In this document: one piece after another, positions 1 through 10,065 of the stretch | How positions within the stretch are numbered: position 1 is the stretch's first letter | How the letters are laid out: the number at the start of each line of letters is the position of its first letter | Origin: Pseudenterobacter timonensis | GTDB taxonomy: Bacteria > Pseudomonadota > Gammaproteobacteria > Enterobacterales > Enterobacteriaceae | Reading direction: 5' to 3' | DNA: 64,000 nucleotides | Assembly: GCF_900021175.1 (NCBI RefSeq) | Contig: NZ_FCOP01000010.1 | Location: forward strand, 320,940 to 384,939 | Program-made: the position numbers and the translations under genes | Notes under the pieces: generated by a model | The model's database searches: none | Seen by the model: only the letters and a program-made list of their open reading frames with translations | What the model was told of the DNA's origin: nothing

Positions 1-1
1 T

Positions 2-574
2 TCGGCGCTGAAATATCAGGGCAAGAAGCTCTACGAATATGCGCGCCAGGGCATTGAAGTCCCGCGCGAAGCCCGTCCGATAACCGTGTATGAGCTGCTG
101 TTTATTCGTCACGAAGGTGACGAGCTGGAGCTGGAAGTTCACTGTTCGAAAGGGACCTATATTCGTACCATTATCGACGATCTCGGTGAAAAGCTCGGTT
201 GCGGCGCGCATGTAATCTATCTGCGTCGTCTGGCGGTCAGTAAGTATCCGGTCGATCGCATGGTGACGCTTGAGCAGCTGAACGCGCTGGTGGAACAGTC
301 GCAGGCGCAGGAGATCCCCGCCGCCGATCTGCTCGACCCGCTGCTGATGCCGATGGACAGTCCTGCTTCGGACTATCCTGTCGTTAATATTCCGTTGACG
401 TCGTCGGTATACTTTAAAAACGGTAATCCGGTTCGTACCACGGGGGCGCCGTTGAACGGCCTGGTACGCGTGACCGAAGGCGACGAAGGTAAATTTATCG
501 GCATGGGTGAAATCGATGACGAAGGGCGCGTAGCGCCGCGTCGTCTGGTGGTGGAGTACCCGGTCGAAGCATGA
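2..574 (+). CDS. truB: tRNA pseudouridine(55) synthase TruB (C-terminal part)
   Basis: The frame is open from the left edge and encodes about the last 190 residues, so the start and the catalytic Asp region lie outside the window. TruB makes pseudouridine-55 in the T-arm of tRNAs. The visible part contains the conserved stretch [19 protein letters not shown] and ends in a PUA-like RNA-binding domain (about the last 80 residues, with [10 protein letters not shown] and [17 protein letters not shown]). It is followed by rpsO after about 155 bp, as in the E. coli metY-rimP-nusA-infB-rbfA-truB-rpsO-pnp cluster. The identification rests on sequence recognition plus synteny. No disruption is seen. 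Confidence 0.96.
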   Translation, partial: SALKYQGKKLYEYARQGIEVPREARPITVYELLFIRHEGDELELEVHCSKGTYIRTIIDDLGEKLGCGAHVIYLRRLAVSKYPVDRMVTLEQLNALVEQSQAQEIPAADLLDPLLMPMDSPASDYPVVNIPLTSSVYFKNGNPVRTTGAPLNGLVRVTEGDEGKFIGMGEIDDEGRVAPRRLVVEYPVEA

Positions 575-1000
<426 letters not shown>

Positions 1001-1016
1001 TTCTTGCGAGTTTCAG

Positions 1017-1043
1017 AAAAGGGGGCCTGATGGCCCCTTTTTT
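1017..1043 (+). terminator. rpsO intrinsic terminator
   Basis: A GGGGCC stem with TGAT loop and GGCCCC return arm is followed by TTTTTT, 20 bases after the rpsO stop. This is a classic intrinsic terminator. In E. coli part of the rpsO transcription reads through it into pnp. Confidence 0.9.
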
Positions 1044-1083
1044 CAACCGCACCGCAGCAATTCATTAAAAACTAATGTATTGT

Positions 1084-1092
1084 TGCTATAAA
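1084..1092 (+). promoter_or_regulatory. Candidate pnp promoter (-10 region)
   Basis: TGCTATAAA looks like an extended -10 (TGnTATAAA) between the rpsO terminator and the pnp leader hairpin. The -35 region is weak. E. coli pnp has its own promoter at this place. Confidence 0.5.
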
Positions 1093-1112
1093 TGATCTTC
1101 ATTGCAGAGGTT

Positions 1113-1217
1113 CGCGCGGCTAATGAGAGGCTTCACCCATGGGGGTGTTGGTTGTCATTAGTCGCGAGGATGCTGAAGGTCGGGGTAAACTGACAGCACG
1201 CCAGTGGGTGTGCTGTC
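1113..1217 (+). promoter_or_regulatory. pnp leader stem-loops (RNase III autoregulatory hairpin)
   Basis: Two stem-loops precede pnp. The first is long and imperfect: the 1113-1138 arm, containing GGCTAATGAGAGG, pairs with the 1143-1166 arm, containing TTGTCATTAGTCGCG. The second pairs GACAGCAC (1192-1199) with GTGCTGTC (1210-1217). In E. coli the first is cut by RNase III and then used by PNPase to destabilise its own mRNA. The same autoregulation is inferred here. The long ATG-started upstream extension of the pnp frame runs through this hairpin and is not taken as coding. Confidence 0.75.
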
Positions 1218-1240
1218 CTTCATTAAGAAAGGATAGAATT

Positions 1241-3376
1241 TTGCTGAATCCGATCGTTCGTAAATTCCAGTATGGTCAGCATACCGTGACGCTGGAAACC
1301 GGCATGATGGCGCGTCAGGCGACCGCTGCCGTTATGGTTAGCATGGATGACACCGCGGTATTTGTGACCGTTGTAGGCCAGAAAAAAGCCAAGCCAGGCC
1401 AGGACTTCTTCCCGCTGACCGTTAACTACCAGGAGCGTACCTACGCTGCCGGTAAAATCCCGGGCGGCTTCTTCCGTCGTGAAGGCCGTCCAAGCGAAGG
1501 CGAAACGCTGATTGCGCGTCTGATTGACCGCCCGGTTCGCCCGCTGTTCCCGGAAGGCTTCGTTAACGAAGTGCAGGTTATCGCCACCGTAGTTTCCGTT
1601 AACCCGCAGGTTAACCCGGATATCGTGGCGATGATCGGCGCTTCCGCTGCGCTCTCCCTGTCTGGCATTCCGTTCAACGGCCCAATCGGTGCCGCGCGCG
1701 TCGGTTACATCAATGACCAGTACGTACTGAACCCGACCCAGGAAGAGCTGAAAGCGAGCAAGCTGGATCTGGTGGTTGCTGGTACCGAAGCGGCAGTGCT
1801 GATGGTTGAATCCGAAGCGGAACTGCTGAGCGAAGACCAGATGCTGGGCGCGGTGGTCTTTGGCCACGAGCAGCAGCAGGTGGTTATCCAGAACATTAAC
1901 GATCTGGTGAAAGAAGCGGGTAAACCGCGTTGGGACTGGCAGCCAGAAGCGGCCAACGAAGCGCTGAACGCGCGCGTTGCAGCCCTGGCGGAATCCCGTC
2001 TGAGCGACGCTTATCGCATCACCGACAAACAGGAGCGTTACGCTCAGGTTGACGCGATCAAATCTGAAACCATCGCCACTCTGGTTGCGGAAGACGAAAC
2101 CCTGGACGAAAACGAACTGGGTGAAATCCTGCACGCTATCGAGAAGAACGTTGTTCGTAGCCGCGTACTGGCAGGCGAGCCGCGTATCGATGGCCGTGAG
2201 AAAGATATGATTCGTGGTCTGGACGTACGCACCGGCGTACTGCCGCGTACCCACGGTTCTGCGCTCTTCACCCGTGGTGAAACTCAGGCGCTGGTTACCG
2301 CGACGCTGGGTACCGCACGTGACGCGCAGATCATCGACGAACTGATGGGCGAGCGTACCGACAACTTCCTGTTCCATTACAACTTCCCTCCGTACTCCGT
2401 AGGGGAAACCGGTATGGTTGGCTCGCCGAAGCGTCGTGAAATTGGTCACGGCCGTCTGGCGAAGCGCGGTGTACTGGCTGTGATGCCGGATGCCGATAAA
2501 TTCCCGTACACCGTTCGCGTGGTTTCTGAAATCACCGAATCTAACGGTTCTTCTTCCATGGCTTCCGTGTGTGGTGCCTCCCTGGCGCTGATGGACGCTG
2601 GCGTGCCGGTTAAAGCGGCCGTTGCGGGTATCGCGATGGGTCTGGTGAAGGAAGGCGACAACTACGTTGTGCTGTCTGATATCCTGGGCGACGAAGATCA
2701 TCTGGGCGATATGGACTTCAAAGTGGCGGGTTCCCGCGACGGTATCTCTGCGCTGCAGATGGATATCAAAATTGAAGGTATCACCAAAGAGATCATGCAG
2801 GTTGCGCTGAACCAGGCGAAAGGCGCCCGTCTGCACATCCTGAGCGTGATGGAGCAGGCGATCAACGCGCCGCGCGGCGACATCTCTGAGTTCGCACCGC
2901 GTATCCACACCATCAAGATCAACCCGGACAAGATCAAGGATGTGATCGGTAAAGGCGGTTCCGTGATCCGCGCGCTGACCGAAGAGACCGGCACCACCAT
3001 CGAAATCGAAGATGACGGTACCGTGAAGATCGCAGCGACCGACGGCGACAAAGCGAAACACGCTATCCGTCGTATCGAAGAGATCACTGCAGAGATCGAA
3101 GTGGGTCGCATCTATAATGGTAAAGTGACCCGTATCGTTGACTTTGGCGCGTTTGTTGCCATCGGCGGCGGTAAAGAAGGTCTGGTTCACATCTCTCAGA
3201 TCGCTGACAAGCGCGTTGAGAAAGTGACCGACTACCTGCAGATGGGCCAGGAAGTCCCGGTTAAGGTTCTGGAAGTGGACCGCCAGGGCCGTATCCGTCT
3301 GAGCATTAAAGAAGCGACCGAGCAGTCTCAGCCTGCCGCCGCGCCGGAAGCGCCGGCTGCGGAACAGGGCGAGTAA
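1241..3376 (+). CDS. pnp: Polyribonucleotide nucleotidyltransferase (PNPase)
   Basis: This 711-residue 3'-5' phosphorolytic exonuclease is a trimer and an RNA degradosome component. The start is a TTG at 1241 ([16 protein letters not shown]), as in E. coli, preceded by AAAGGA. The frame stays open upstream to 1139, but that segment is the structured leader. It has two RNase PH domains (about 1-210 and 310-545), a KH domain with [11 protein letters not shown] near 560-570, and an S1 domain ([19 protein letters not shown]) near 620-690. The tail is Ala/Pro rich. Length matches the family exactly. An 853-codon open frame on the opposite strand is a codon-bias shadow. Confidence 0.98.
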   Translation: MLNPIVRKFQYGQHTVTLETGMMARQATAAVMVSMDDTAVFVTVVGQKKAKPGQDFFPLTVNYQERTYAAGKIPGGFFRREGRPSEGETLIARLIDRPVRPLFPEGFVNEVQVIATVVSVNPQVNPDIVAMIGASAALSLSGIPFNGPIGAARVGYINDQYVLNPTQEELKASKLDLVVAGTEAAVLMVESEAELLSEDQMLGAVVFGHEQQQVVIQNINDLVKEAGKPRWDWQPEAANEALNARVAALAESRLSDAYRITDKQERYAQVDAIKSETIATLVAEDETLDENELGEILHAIEKNVVRSRVLAGEPRIDGREKDMIRGLDVRTGVLPRTHGSALFTRGETQALVTATLGTARDAQIIDELMGERTDNFLFHYNFPPYSVGETGMVGSPKRREIGHGRLAKRGVLAVMPDADKFPYTVRVVSEITESNGSSSMASVCGASLALMDAGVPVKAAVAGIAMGLVKEGDNYVVLSDILGDEDHLGDMDFKVAGSRDGISALQMDIKIEGITKEIMQVALNQAKGARLHILSVMEQAINAPRGDISEFAPRIHTIKINPDKIKDVIGKGGSVIRALTEETGTTIEIEDDGTVKIAATDGDKAKHAIRRIEEITAEIEVGRIYNGKVTRIVDFGAFVAIGGGKEGLVHISQIADKRVEKVTDYLQMGQEVPVKVLEVDRQGRIRLSIKEATEQSQPAAAPEAPAAEQGE

Positions 3377-3387
3377 GGTTGCCATTT

Positions 3388-3409
3388 GCCCTCCGCCTGT
3401 GCGGAGGGC
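3388..3409 (+). other. Stem-loop between pnp and nlpI
   Basis: GCCCTCCGC, loop CTGT, then GCGGAGGGC form a perfect 9-bp stem 12 bases after the pnp stop. There is no T-run, so it is more likely an mRNA 3'-end stabiliser or weak Rho-type end than an intrinsic terminator. Confidence 0.6.
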
Positions 3410-3485
3410 TGGTATCAGGCAGGACGCCTTGTTGAGCCGCCGGGGGACAGGACGTTCATCCAATTGTTGTCTTCGGGAGTGGGAA

Positions 3486-4370
3486 ATGAAGCCTTTTTTG
3501 CGCTGGTGTTTCGTTGCGACAGCTTTAACGCTGGCAGGATGCAGCAACTCTGCCTGGCGTAAGAGCGAGGTCCTCGCAGTGCCACTGCAACCGACTTTGC
3601 AACAGGAAGTGATTCTGGCACGCATGGAACAAATACTTGCCAGTCGGGCTTTAACCGATGATGAACGCGCACAGCTTTTATATGAGCGCGGAGTGTTGTA
3701 TGATAGTCTTGGTCTGAGGGCACTGGCGCGGAATGATTTTTCACAAGCGCTGGCTATCCGACCGGATATGCCTGAAGTATTCAATTACTTAGGCATTTAT
3801 TTAACGCAGGCAGGCAATTTTGATGCTGCCTATGAAGCGTTTGATTCTGTACTTGAGCTTGATCCAACTTACAACTACGCGCACTTGAATCGCGGTATCG
3901 CATTGTATTACGGCGGTCGCGACAAGCTAGCGCAAGATGATCTGCTGGCGTTTTATCAAGACGATCCCAATGATCCTTTCCGCAGCCTGTGGCTTTATCT
4001 CGCTGAGCAGAAGCTCGATGAGAAGCAGGCGAAAGAAGCTCTGAAAGAGCGCTTCGAGAAATCGGATAAGGAACAGTGGGGATGGAACATTGTCGAGTTC
4101 TACCTGGGCGACATTAGCGAAGCAACGCTGATGGAACGTCTCAAGGCGGACGCAACGGATAACACCTCGCTCGCTGAGCATCTCAGTGAAACCAACTTCT
4201 ATTTAGGTAAGTACTACCTAAGTCTGGGGGATTTGGACAGCGCTAAGGCTCTGTTCAAACTGGCGGTGGCTAACAACGTTCATAACTTTGTTGAGCACCG
4301 ATATGCATTGTTGGAATTATCGCTCCTGGGCCAGGACCAAGATGACCTGGCAGAATCGGACCAGCAATAG
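3486..4370 (+). CDS. nlpI: Lipoprotein NlpI
   Basis: This 294-residue TPR lipoprotein is an adaptor that brings the peptidoglycan hydrolase MepS to the protease Prc and scaffolds other envelope hydrolases. The ATG at 3486 gives a lipoprotein signal peptide with lipobox LTLAGC (Cys19). An upstream in-frame ATG at 3399 would destroy that signal. TPR-like helices fill residues about 60-200 (for example [19 protein letters not shown] and [31 protein letters not shown]). It lies between pnp and deaD as in E. coli. Length matches the family. Confidence 0.96.
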   Translation: MKPFLRWCFVATALTLAGCSNSAWRKSEVLAVPLQPTLQQEVILARMEQILASRALTDDERAQLLYERGVLYDSLGLRALARNDFSQALAIRPDMPEVFNYLGIYLTQAGNFDAAYEAFDSVLELDPTYNYAHLNRGIALYYGGRDKLAQDDLLAFYQDDPNDPFRSLWLYLAEQKLDEKQAKEALKERFEKSDKEQWGWNIVEFYLGDISEATLMERLKADATDNTSLAEHLSETNFYLGKYYLSLGDLDSAKALFKLAVANNVHNFVEHRYALLELSLLGQDQDDLAESDQQ

Positions 4371-4475
4371 CTGACGACCACATCAGCCCGTAATCTTTTT
4401 GATTGCCATCACCTTCGCGGGTGAGGGCGTTGTTGTTCGTTAATACACCTACTTTGAGCCGGTTCACACTTTTCA

Positions 4476-4556
4476 ATGAAAATTGCAGATCAATTTCATG
4501 ATGAGTTATGTAGACTGGCCGCCATTAATTTTGAGGCACACGTACTACATGGCTGA
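4476..4556 (+). CDS. yrbN: Small leader peptide YrbN
   Basis: A 26-codon ORF encodes [14 protein letters not shown]..., nearly the same as the known E. coli peptide YrbN. Its stop (4554-4556) lies 8 bases inside deaD, whose ATG is at 4549, so the two are probably translationally coupled. In E. coli YrbN is translated; its function is unknown, and a role in coupling or cold-dependent control of deaD is only an inference. The conservation of both sequence and overlap makes chance unlikely. Confidence 0.85.
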
Positions 4557-6432
4557 ATTCGAAACCACTTTTGCAGATCTGGGCCTGAAGGCTCCTATCC
4601 TTGAAGCCCTTAACGATCTGGGTTACGAAAAACCATCTCCAATCCAGGCAGAGTGCATCCCGCATCTGCTGGGCGGTCGCGATGTTCTGGGTATGGCCCA
4701 GACCGGTAGCGGCAAAACTGCAGCGTTCTCTTTACCGCTGCTCAACAATCTTGATCCTGAGCTGAAGGCACCTCAGATTCTGGTGCTGGCACCGACCCGC
4801 GAACTGGCGGTTCAGGTTGCTGAAGCCATGACAGATTTCTCTAAACATATGCGCGGCGTAAACGTGGTTGCCCTCTATGGCGGCCAGCGTTATGACGTGC
4901 AGTTACGCGCCCTGCGTCAGGGGCCGCAGATTGTGGTCGGTACCCCGGGCCGTCTGCTGGATCACCTGAAACGCGGTACGCTGGATCTCTCTAAACTGAG
5001 CGGTCTGGTACTGGATGAAGCTGACGAAATGCTGCGCATGGGCTTCATCGAAGACGTTGAAACCATTATGGCGCAGATCCCGGAAGGGCATCAGACCGCG
5101 CTGTTCTCCGCGACCATGCCGGAAGCGATCCGTCGCATCACCCGCCGCTTTATGAAAGAGCCGCAGGAAGTGCGCATTCAGTCCAGCGTGACGACTCGTC
5201 CTGACATCAGCCAGAGCTACTGGACCGTCTGGGGCATGCGTAAAAACGAAGCGCTGGTCCGTTTCCTGGAAGCGGAAGATTTTGATGCGGCGATTATCTT
5301 TGTTCGCACCAAAAACGCGACTCTGGAAGTGGCTGAAGCGCTGGAGCGCAACGGTTACAACAGCGCCGCGCTGAACGGCGATATGAACCAGGCGCTGCGT
5401 GAGCAGACCCTGGAGCGTCTGAAAGATGGTCGTCTGGATATCCTGATTGCCACCGACGTGGCGGCACGTGGTCTGGACGTGGAACGCATCAGCCTGGTTG
5501 TGAACTACGATATCCCGATGGATTCTGAGTCTTACGTTCACCGTATCGGCCGTACCGGTCGTGCAGGTCGTGCTGGTCGCGCGCTGCTGTTCGTTGAGAA
5601 CCGCGAGCGTCGTCTGCTGCGTAACATCGAACGCACCATGAAGCTGACCATTCCGGAAGTGGAACTGCCGAACGCAGAGCTGCTGGGCAAACGCCGTCTG
5701 GAAAAATTCGCCGCAAAAGTTCAGCAGCAGCTGGAAAGCAGCGATCTGGATCAGTACCGCGCGCTGCTGGCGAAAATCCAGCCGACCGCGGAAGACGAAG
5801 AGCTGGATATCGAAACCCTGGCTGCCGCACTGCTGAAGATGGCGCAGGGTGAACGTACCCTGATCGTGCCGCCGGATGCGCCGATGCGTCCTAAGCGTGA
5901 GTTCCGTGACCGCGACGACCGCGCCCCGCGCGATCGTAACGATCGTGGTCCGCGTGAAGATCGTCCGCGTCGTGAGCGTCGTGACGCTGGCGAAATGGAG
6001 CTCTACCGCATCGAAGTGGGTCGTGACGATGGCGTGGAAGTGCGTCATATCGTTGGCGCCATCGCGAACGAAGGCGATATCAGCAGCCGTTACATTGGTA
6101 ACATCAAGCTGTTCGCATCCCACTCTACCATTGAGCTGCCGAAAGGTATGCCGGGCGAGGTTCTGCAGCACTTTACCCGCACCCGCATCCTGAACAAGCC
6201 GATGAACATGCAGCTGCTGGGCGATGCACAGCCGCGTACTGACCGTGGCGGCGAGCGTCGTGGCGGTGGTCGCAGCTTCGGTGGCGAACGTCGTGAAGGC
6301 GGTCGTACTGAAGGGCGTCGCTTCTCCGGTGAACGTCGTGAAGGCGGCCGCAGCTTCGGTGGCGAACGCCGCGAAAGCCGTGGCCCGCGCCGCGAAGAGG
6401 GCGCCAGCCGCCGTCGTTTCGGTGACGCGTAA
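4549..6432 (+). CDS. deaD: ATP-dependent RNA helicase DeaD (CsdA)
   Basis: This 627-residue DEAD-box helicase acts in 50S ribosome assembly and mRNA decay at low temperature. The start [13 protein letters not shown] was chosen by homology; it overlaps the yrbN stop. Motifs seen: Q-motif with [10 protein letters not shown], Walker [19 protein letters not shown] box [12 protein letters not shown] in LFSATMPEA, and [12 protein letters not shown] DbpA-like RNA-binding domain ([21 protein letters not shown]) follows near 480-560. The tail is an Arg/Gly-rich repeat ([12 protein letters not shown] units). It ends at a strong intrinsic terminator. Confidence 0.98.
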
Positions 6433-6465
6433 GCCTTACATCTGCTGACGTAAAGTAAATGATAC

Positions 6466-6497
6466 AGCCCCGATACTGGTTATCGGGGCTTTTTTTA
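6466..6497 (+). terminator. deaD terminator
   Basis: AGCCCCGATA pairs with TATCGGGGCT around a short CTGGT loop and is followed by seven T residues. It closes the nlpI-deaD unit directly before the mtr control region. Confidence 0.92.
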
Positions 6498-6505
6498 TTC
6501 CTTTT

Positions 6506-6523
6506 GTACTCCTGTACTGGTAC
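6506..6523 (+). promoter_or_regulatory. TrpR operator upstream of mtr
   Basis: GTACTCCTGTACTGGTAC is an imperfect palindrome matching the TrpR operator pattern (GnACT-n-GTnACT-n-GTAC). It is placed as in E. coli mtr, 53 bases before the start codon. Repression of the tryptophan permease by TrpR-tryptophan is inferred. I could not assign clear TyrR boxes. Confidence 0.8.
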
Positions 6524-6575
6524 AGTGTTTCGCAATGGATGGCGACACCACATTATTCACTGGAGAAAAGGCTGT

Positions 6576-7820
6576 ATGGCGACACTAACCACCACAAAAA
6601 TGTCACCTTCGCTGCTTGGCGGCGTGGTGATCATCGGCGGGACAATCATTGGTGCGGGTATGTTCTCCCTGCCGGTAGTGATGTCCGGCGCGTGGTTTTT
6701 CTGGTCGCTGGCGGCGCTGGTCTTTACCTGGTTCTGTATGCTCCACTCGGGGCTGATGATCCTTGAGGCCAACCTCAACTACCGCATTGGTTCGAGCTTT
6801 GACACTATCACCAGAGACCTGCTCGGCAAGGGCTGGAACCTGGTCAATGGCCTCTCCATCGCCTTCGTGCTCTATATCCTGACCTATGCCTATATCTCCG
6901 CGAGCGGTTCGATTCTGCATCATACCTTCTCGGAGATGTCGCTGAATGTACCCGCGCGGCTGGCGGGGCTCTGCTTTGCTCTGGGAGTGGCCTTTATCGT
7001 CTGGCTGAGCACCAAAGCGGTAAGCCGCATGACGGCCATCGTGCTGGGCGCCAAGGTGATCACCTTCTTTCTGACCTTCGGCAGCCTGCTGGGACATGTT
7101 ACGCCAGCGACGCTGTTTAACGTCGCGGAGAGTCACGCCACCTATACCCCTTATCTGCTGATGACGCTGCCGTTCTGTCTGGCCTCGTTTGGCTATCACG
7201 GCAACGTGCCAAGCCTGATGAAGTACTACGGCAAAGATCCGCGCACCATTGTGAAATGTCTGGTGTACGGCACGCTGCTGGCGCTGGGGCTGTATGTGAT
7301 CTGGCTGCTGGGAACGATGGGCAATATCCCGCGCCCGGACTTTATCGCCATTGCGCAGAAGGGCGGTAATATTGATGTGCTGGTGCAGGCGCTGAGCGGC
7401 GTGCTGAACAGCCGCAGCCTGGATCTGCTGCTGGTGATCTTCTCGAACTTCGCGGTCGCCAGCTCGTTCCTTGGCGTGACGCTGGGGCTGTTCGACTATC
7501 TGGCGGATCTGTTTGGTTTTGATGATTCGGCGTTCGGACGCCTGAAAACCGCGCTGCTGACCTTCCTGCCGCCGATTGTGGGCGGCCTGCTGTGGCCAAA
7601 CGGCTTCCTGTACGCTATCGGCTATGCGGGCCTTGCGGCAACCATCTGGGCTGCGATTGTCCCGGCGCTGCTGGCGCGTAAATCACGCAAGCGCTTCGGC
7701 AGCCCGAAATTTCGCGTCTGGGGCGGCAGGCCGATGATTGCGCTGATCCTGGTTTTTGGCGTGGGGAATGCGGTTGTGCACGTGCTGTCGAGTTTTAATC
7801 TGTTGCCTGTTTATCAGTAA
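6576..7820 (+). CDS. mtr: Tryptophan-specific transporter Mtr
   Basis: This 414-residue inner-membrane tryptophan/H+ symporter belongs to the hydroxy/aromatic amino acid permease family, with about 11 hydrophobic segments. The ATG at 6576 follows GGAG at 6562-6565 and gives the family N-terminus, with the transporter core [19 protein letters not shown] right after it. The upstream frame extension runs through the TrpR operator and is rejected. Next to the operator described above, it is expected to be repressed by TrpR and controlled by TyrR as in E. coli. It is followed by a repeat element rather than a clean terminator. Confidence 0.96.
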   Translation: MATLTTTKMSPSLLGGVVIIGGTIIGAGMFSLPVVMSGAWFFWSLAALVFTWFCMLHSGLMILEANLNYRIGSSFDTITRDLLGKGWNLVNGLSIAFVLYILTYAYISASGSILHHTFSEMSLNVPARLAGLCFALGVAFIVWLSTKAVSRMTAIVLGAKVITFFLTFGSLLGHVTPATLFNVAESHATYTPYLLMTLPFCLASFGYHGNVPSLMKYYGKDPRTIVKCLVYGTLLALGLYVIWLLGTMGNIPRPDFIAIAQKGGNIDVLVQALSGVLNSRSLDLLLVIFSNFAVASSFLGVTLGLFDYLADLFGFDDSAFGRLKTALLTFLPPIVGGLLWPNGFLYAIGYAGLAATIWAAIVPALLARKSRKRFGSPKFRVWGGRPMIALILVFGVGNAVVHVLSSFNLLPVYQ

Positions 7821-7833
7821 TCGGGAAGGGATG

Positions 7834-7938
7834 CCCCTCACCCTAACCCTCTCCCCGCAGGGGAGAGGGGACAGTATGGCACCGCTTTTCGGCTTTTATC
7901 CCCCTCTCCCCGCTGGGGAGAGGGCCGGGGTGAGGGGA
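7834..7938. repeat. GC-rich palindromic repeat, two cores (between mtr and yhbW)
   Basis: Outer arms CCCCTCACCC and GGGTGAGGGG enclose two copies of the core palindrome CCCTCTCCCC-n-GGGGAGAGGG whose centres are about 54 bp apart. The linker (with GGCACCGCTTTTCGGC) is unique to this locus. It lies between convergent genes, where it may end or stabilise both transcripts. Other family members are at 15434, 36442-38059, 50539, 56366 and 58600. Confidence 0.85.
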
Positions 7939-7953
7939 GCCACGAGCACGCAT

Positions 7954-8961
7954 CTACCCCACCAACTCCTCTTTCACCTGCATCGCCAGATCAAACGAAT
8001 GCAGACGTGCCTCGTGATCGAAAATCTGGCCGTTAACCATTATCTCGTCCGCCTGCGTCTCGCGCAGCACCGCTTCCAGACCGTGGCGCACCTTCGTCTT
8101 ATCCCCCACCAGCGACATGCTCAGCGCCTGCTGCACGCCGTACTGCTCGGAGGCGGACCATAGCTGATGCATATTTTCTACCGGTGGCGGCAGCTGTCCG
8201 CTCTCGCCGCGGCGCAGCTTCACAAACGCCTGCTGCATGGAGGTGAAGAGAAACTCCGCATCCCGATCGCTGTCGGCGGCGATAATATTGATGCAGACCA
8301 TCGCGTATGGCTTCTCCAGCCGTTCGGAAGGTTTAAAGTTGGTACGGTAGAGATGCAGCGCCTGGAACAGCATGTCTGGCGCAAAATGGGAGGCGAAGGC
8401 AAACGGCAGGCCGAGCTGTGCCGCGAGCTGGGCGCTGTAGAGACTCGAGCCTAACAGCCAGACCGGGATCTTCTCCCCGTAGCCCGGTACCGGGCGCACC
8501 AGCGGGGCAGGATCGCGCGCGTCAAACCAGTCCACCAGCTCCGCCACATCGCGCGGGAAGTTATCAATATCACCGCCCATATGGCGGCGCAGCGCCCGCA
8601 TGGTGGGCTGATCGCTGCCCGGTGCGCGCCCCAGACCTAAATCAATACGTCCCGGGAAGAGAGTGTTAAGCGTACCGAACTGCTCGGCAATTACCAGCGG
8701 GGAGTGGTTTGGTAGCATCACGCCGCCGGAGCCAAGGTGCAGGGTGGTGGTATTTGCCGCCAGATAGCCAATCAGCACCGAGGTGGCGGCGCTGGCGATA
8801 CCGACCATATTATGATGTTCCGCCAGCCAGTAGCGATGATAGCCGCGCTGTTCGGCGAGACGGGCAAGGGCGAGAGAGTGGGAAAAGGCCTCTTTAGCCG
8901 AGGAGCCCTGAGGGATCGGCGCCAGATCCAGCACCGAAAACGGAATCGATTTTTCAGTCAT
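7954..8961 (-). CDS. yhbW: Luciferase-like flavin monooxygenase YhbW
   Basis: This 335-residue protein belongs to the bacterial-luciferase-like family (flavin-dependent oxidoreductases with a TIM barrel). Conserved stretches include [45 protein letters not shown] and [11 protein letters not shown]. The substrate is not known; in E. coli it is non-essential. It is transcribed toward the repeat at 7.9 kb and away from a large palindrome at its 5' side. Length equals that of the E. coli protein. Confidence 0.93.
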   Translation of the reverse strand: MTEKSIPFSVLDLAPIPQGSSAKEAFSHSLALARLAEQRGYHRYWLAEHHNMVGIASAATSVLIGYLAANTTTLHLGSGGVMLPNHSPLVIAEQFGTLNTLFPGRIDLGLGRAPGSDQPTMRALRRHMGGDIDNFPRDVAELVDWFDARDPAPLVRPVPGYGEKIPVWLLGSSLYSAQLAAQLGLPFAFASHFAPDMLFQALHLYRTNFKPSERLEKPYAMVCINIIAADSDRDAEFLFTSMQQAFVKLRRGESGQLPPPVENMHQLWSASEQYGVQQALSMSLVGDKTKVRHGLEAVLRETQADEIMVNGQIFDHEARLHSFDLAMQVKEELVG

Positions 8962-8964
8962 AAC

Positions 8965-9036
8965 AGCTCACTTTGTTACCGGTTAATCTTTTCATACTGC
9001 ATTAAAGATTAGCTAAAGCTGTTAACAAAGTGAGCT
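8965..9036. repeat. 72-bp imperfect palindrome upstream of yhbW
   Basis: AGCTCACTTTGTTA (8965-8978) is repeated inverted as TAACAAAGTGAGCT (9023-9036). Nested inside, TTAATCTTT and AAAGATTA form a second inner arm pair. The palindrome starts 3 bases upstream of the yhbW ATG, so it contains the yhbW leader and probably its promoter. It could be a regulator site, a cruciform, or an old repeat. Confidence 0.75.
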
Positions 9037-9179
9037 TTATCGTTGGCAGGGCTGCCTGCCGGTACAACTGCCGTAGGCAGGATAAACCATTTATGCCGCC
9101 ATCCGGCGGGTATTGGCAGAATGCCGAAACCATGCCAGATGGTGCTGCGCTTATCAGTCCTGCAGGTGTGGCCTGTCGG

Positions 9180-10058
9180 TTAAGCTTGTAACGTTAGCCC
9201 CGCCACGCGCTTCCAGTAGCCGTTGCAGTCGTTATTGGCTGCCAGCGGCAGCGGCGCGTCGCCATTCTCATTGGCGCGGAAGGCATCGATCATGGTGAGC
9301 GTCTCTGTGCCTAAAGGTGACAGTCGCACCATATCGACCAGCCCCTGCATCGACGCCAGTTCGTTGCCGAGGTTATAGACATAGCCGCTCATGGTCTGAA
9401 TGCCGTTAAGCACGAACACCTGCTGATTCTCCTGCGACAGCATGTTGCGCCCGTTCGGGTATTTAATGCAGCAGGTTTCGCACTCATCTTTCGGCCGGTT
9501 TTCCGAGCGTGCGGTAAAGCAGCGAGCGGAATAAGCGAGCGGCAGATGGCCGTAGCTCAGCACTTCCACCTCAAACTGGTTGCGGATCCCTAGCTCGTCG
9601 CACTGCGCCAGCAGATTCGCCAGCCAGTCCCGGGAGAGCTCCACCGGCATACACCAGCGCGTCATCCCCTGTTTCAGCAGCAGGCGCAGGGTGACGGCGT
9701 TATAGCAGTTAAGCGCGTGGCCGGCGACAAACGGCAGTTTGCGTTCGGCGCACATGTTTACCACGCCAAGATCGCTCGCCTCCAGCAGAAACTCGCCGTT
9801 ATCCACGAAGCGCTTCAGTTCGTTCAGCTCCGATGAGGCCTGAACCAGCGCCAGGGTGGAGAGCACCACCTGCTTGCCGCTGGCTGCCAGGCTTTTTGCC
9901 ATATCGAGCCAGTCGCCCGCTTTAGTGGCGCGGCGCTTGCTGCATACCGCCTCGCCAAGGTAGATCACATCGGCGCTGCTCGTCGCCGCCTGCTGATAAA
10001 ATGTTTCCAGCGTCTCTTTTGGCCAGTAGTAAAGTACCGGCCCCAATGAATATTTCAT
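9180..10058 (-). CDS. ubiV: O2-independent ubiquinone hydroxylation protein UbiV
   Basis: This 292-residue U32-family protein works with UbiU as a heterodimer that hydroxylates ubiquinone precursors without oxygen. Cysteines expected to bind a [4Fe-4S] cluster are visible: Cys39 (LGEAVCSKRR) and the C-terminal group in ARCFTA...ECETCCIKY (about 180, 193, 196/197). The start MKYSLGPVLYYW at 10058 gives the family length; the frame is open further upstream but that overlaps ubiU. The ubiU stop is 7 bases upstream of this start, so the two form one operon. Confidence 0.95.
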   Translation of the reverse strand: MKYSLGPVLYYWPKETLETFYQQAATSSADVIYLGEAVCSKRRATKAGDWLDMAKSLAASGKQVVLSTLALVQASSELNELKRFVDNGEFLLEASDLGVVNMCAERKLPFVAGHALNCYNAVTLRLLLKQGMTRWCMPVELSRDWLANLLAQCDELGIRNQFEVEVLSYGHLPLAYSARCFTARSENRPKDECETCCIKYPNGRNMLSQENQQVFVLNGIQTMSGYVYNLGNELASMQGLVDMVRLSPLGTETLTMIDAFRANENGDAPLPLAANNDCNGYWKRVAGLTLQA

Positions 10059-10065
10059 GATGTTC

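Noticed and set aside
1044..1216. SraG-type small RNA antisense to the pnp leader
   Set aside because: Known from E. coli in this gap, but I could not identify a promoter and terminator on the minus strand with confidence.
1139..1240. 34-codon N-terminal extension of pnp
   Set aside because: Runs through the RNase III leader hairpin; the TTG at 1241 matches known PNPase N-termini.
1223..3784. 853-codon open frame antisense to pnp
   Set aside because: Shadow of the strongly biased codons of pnp; the pnp reading frame is unquestionable.
4903..6171. 422-codon open frame antisense to deaD
   Set aside because: Codon-bias shadow; the His/Arg/Gln-rich, low-complexity translation has no known relatives.
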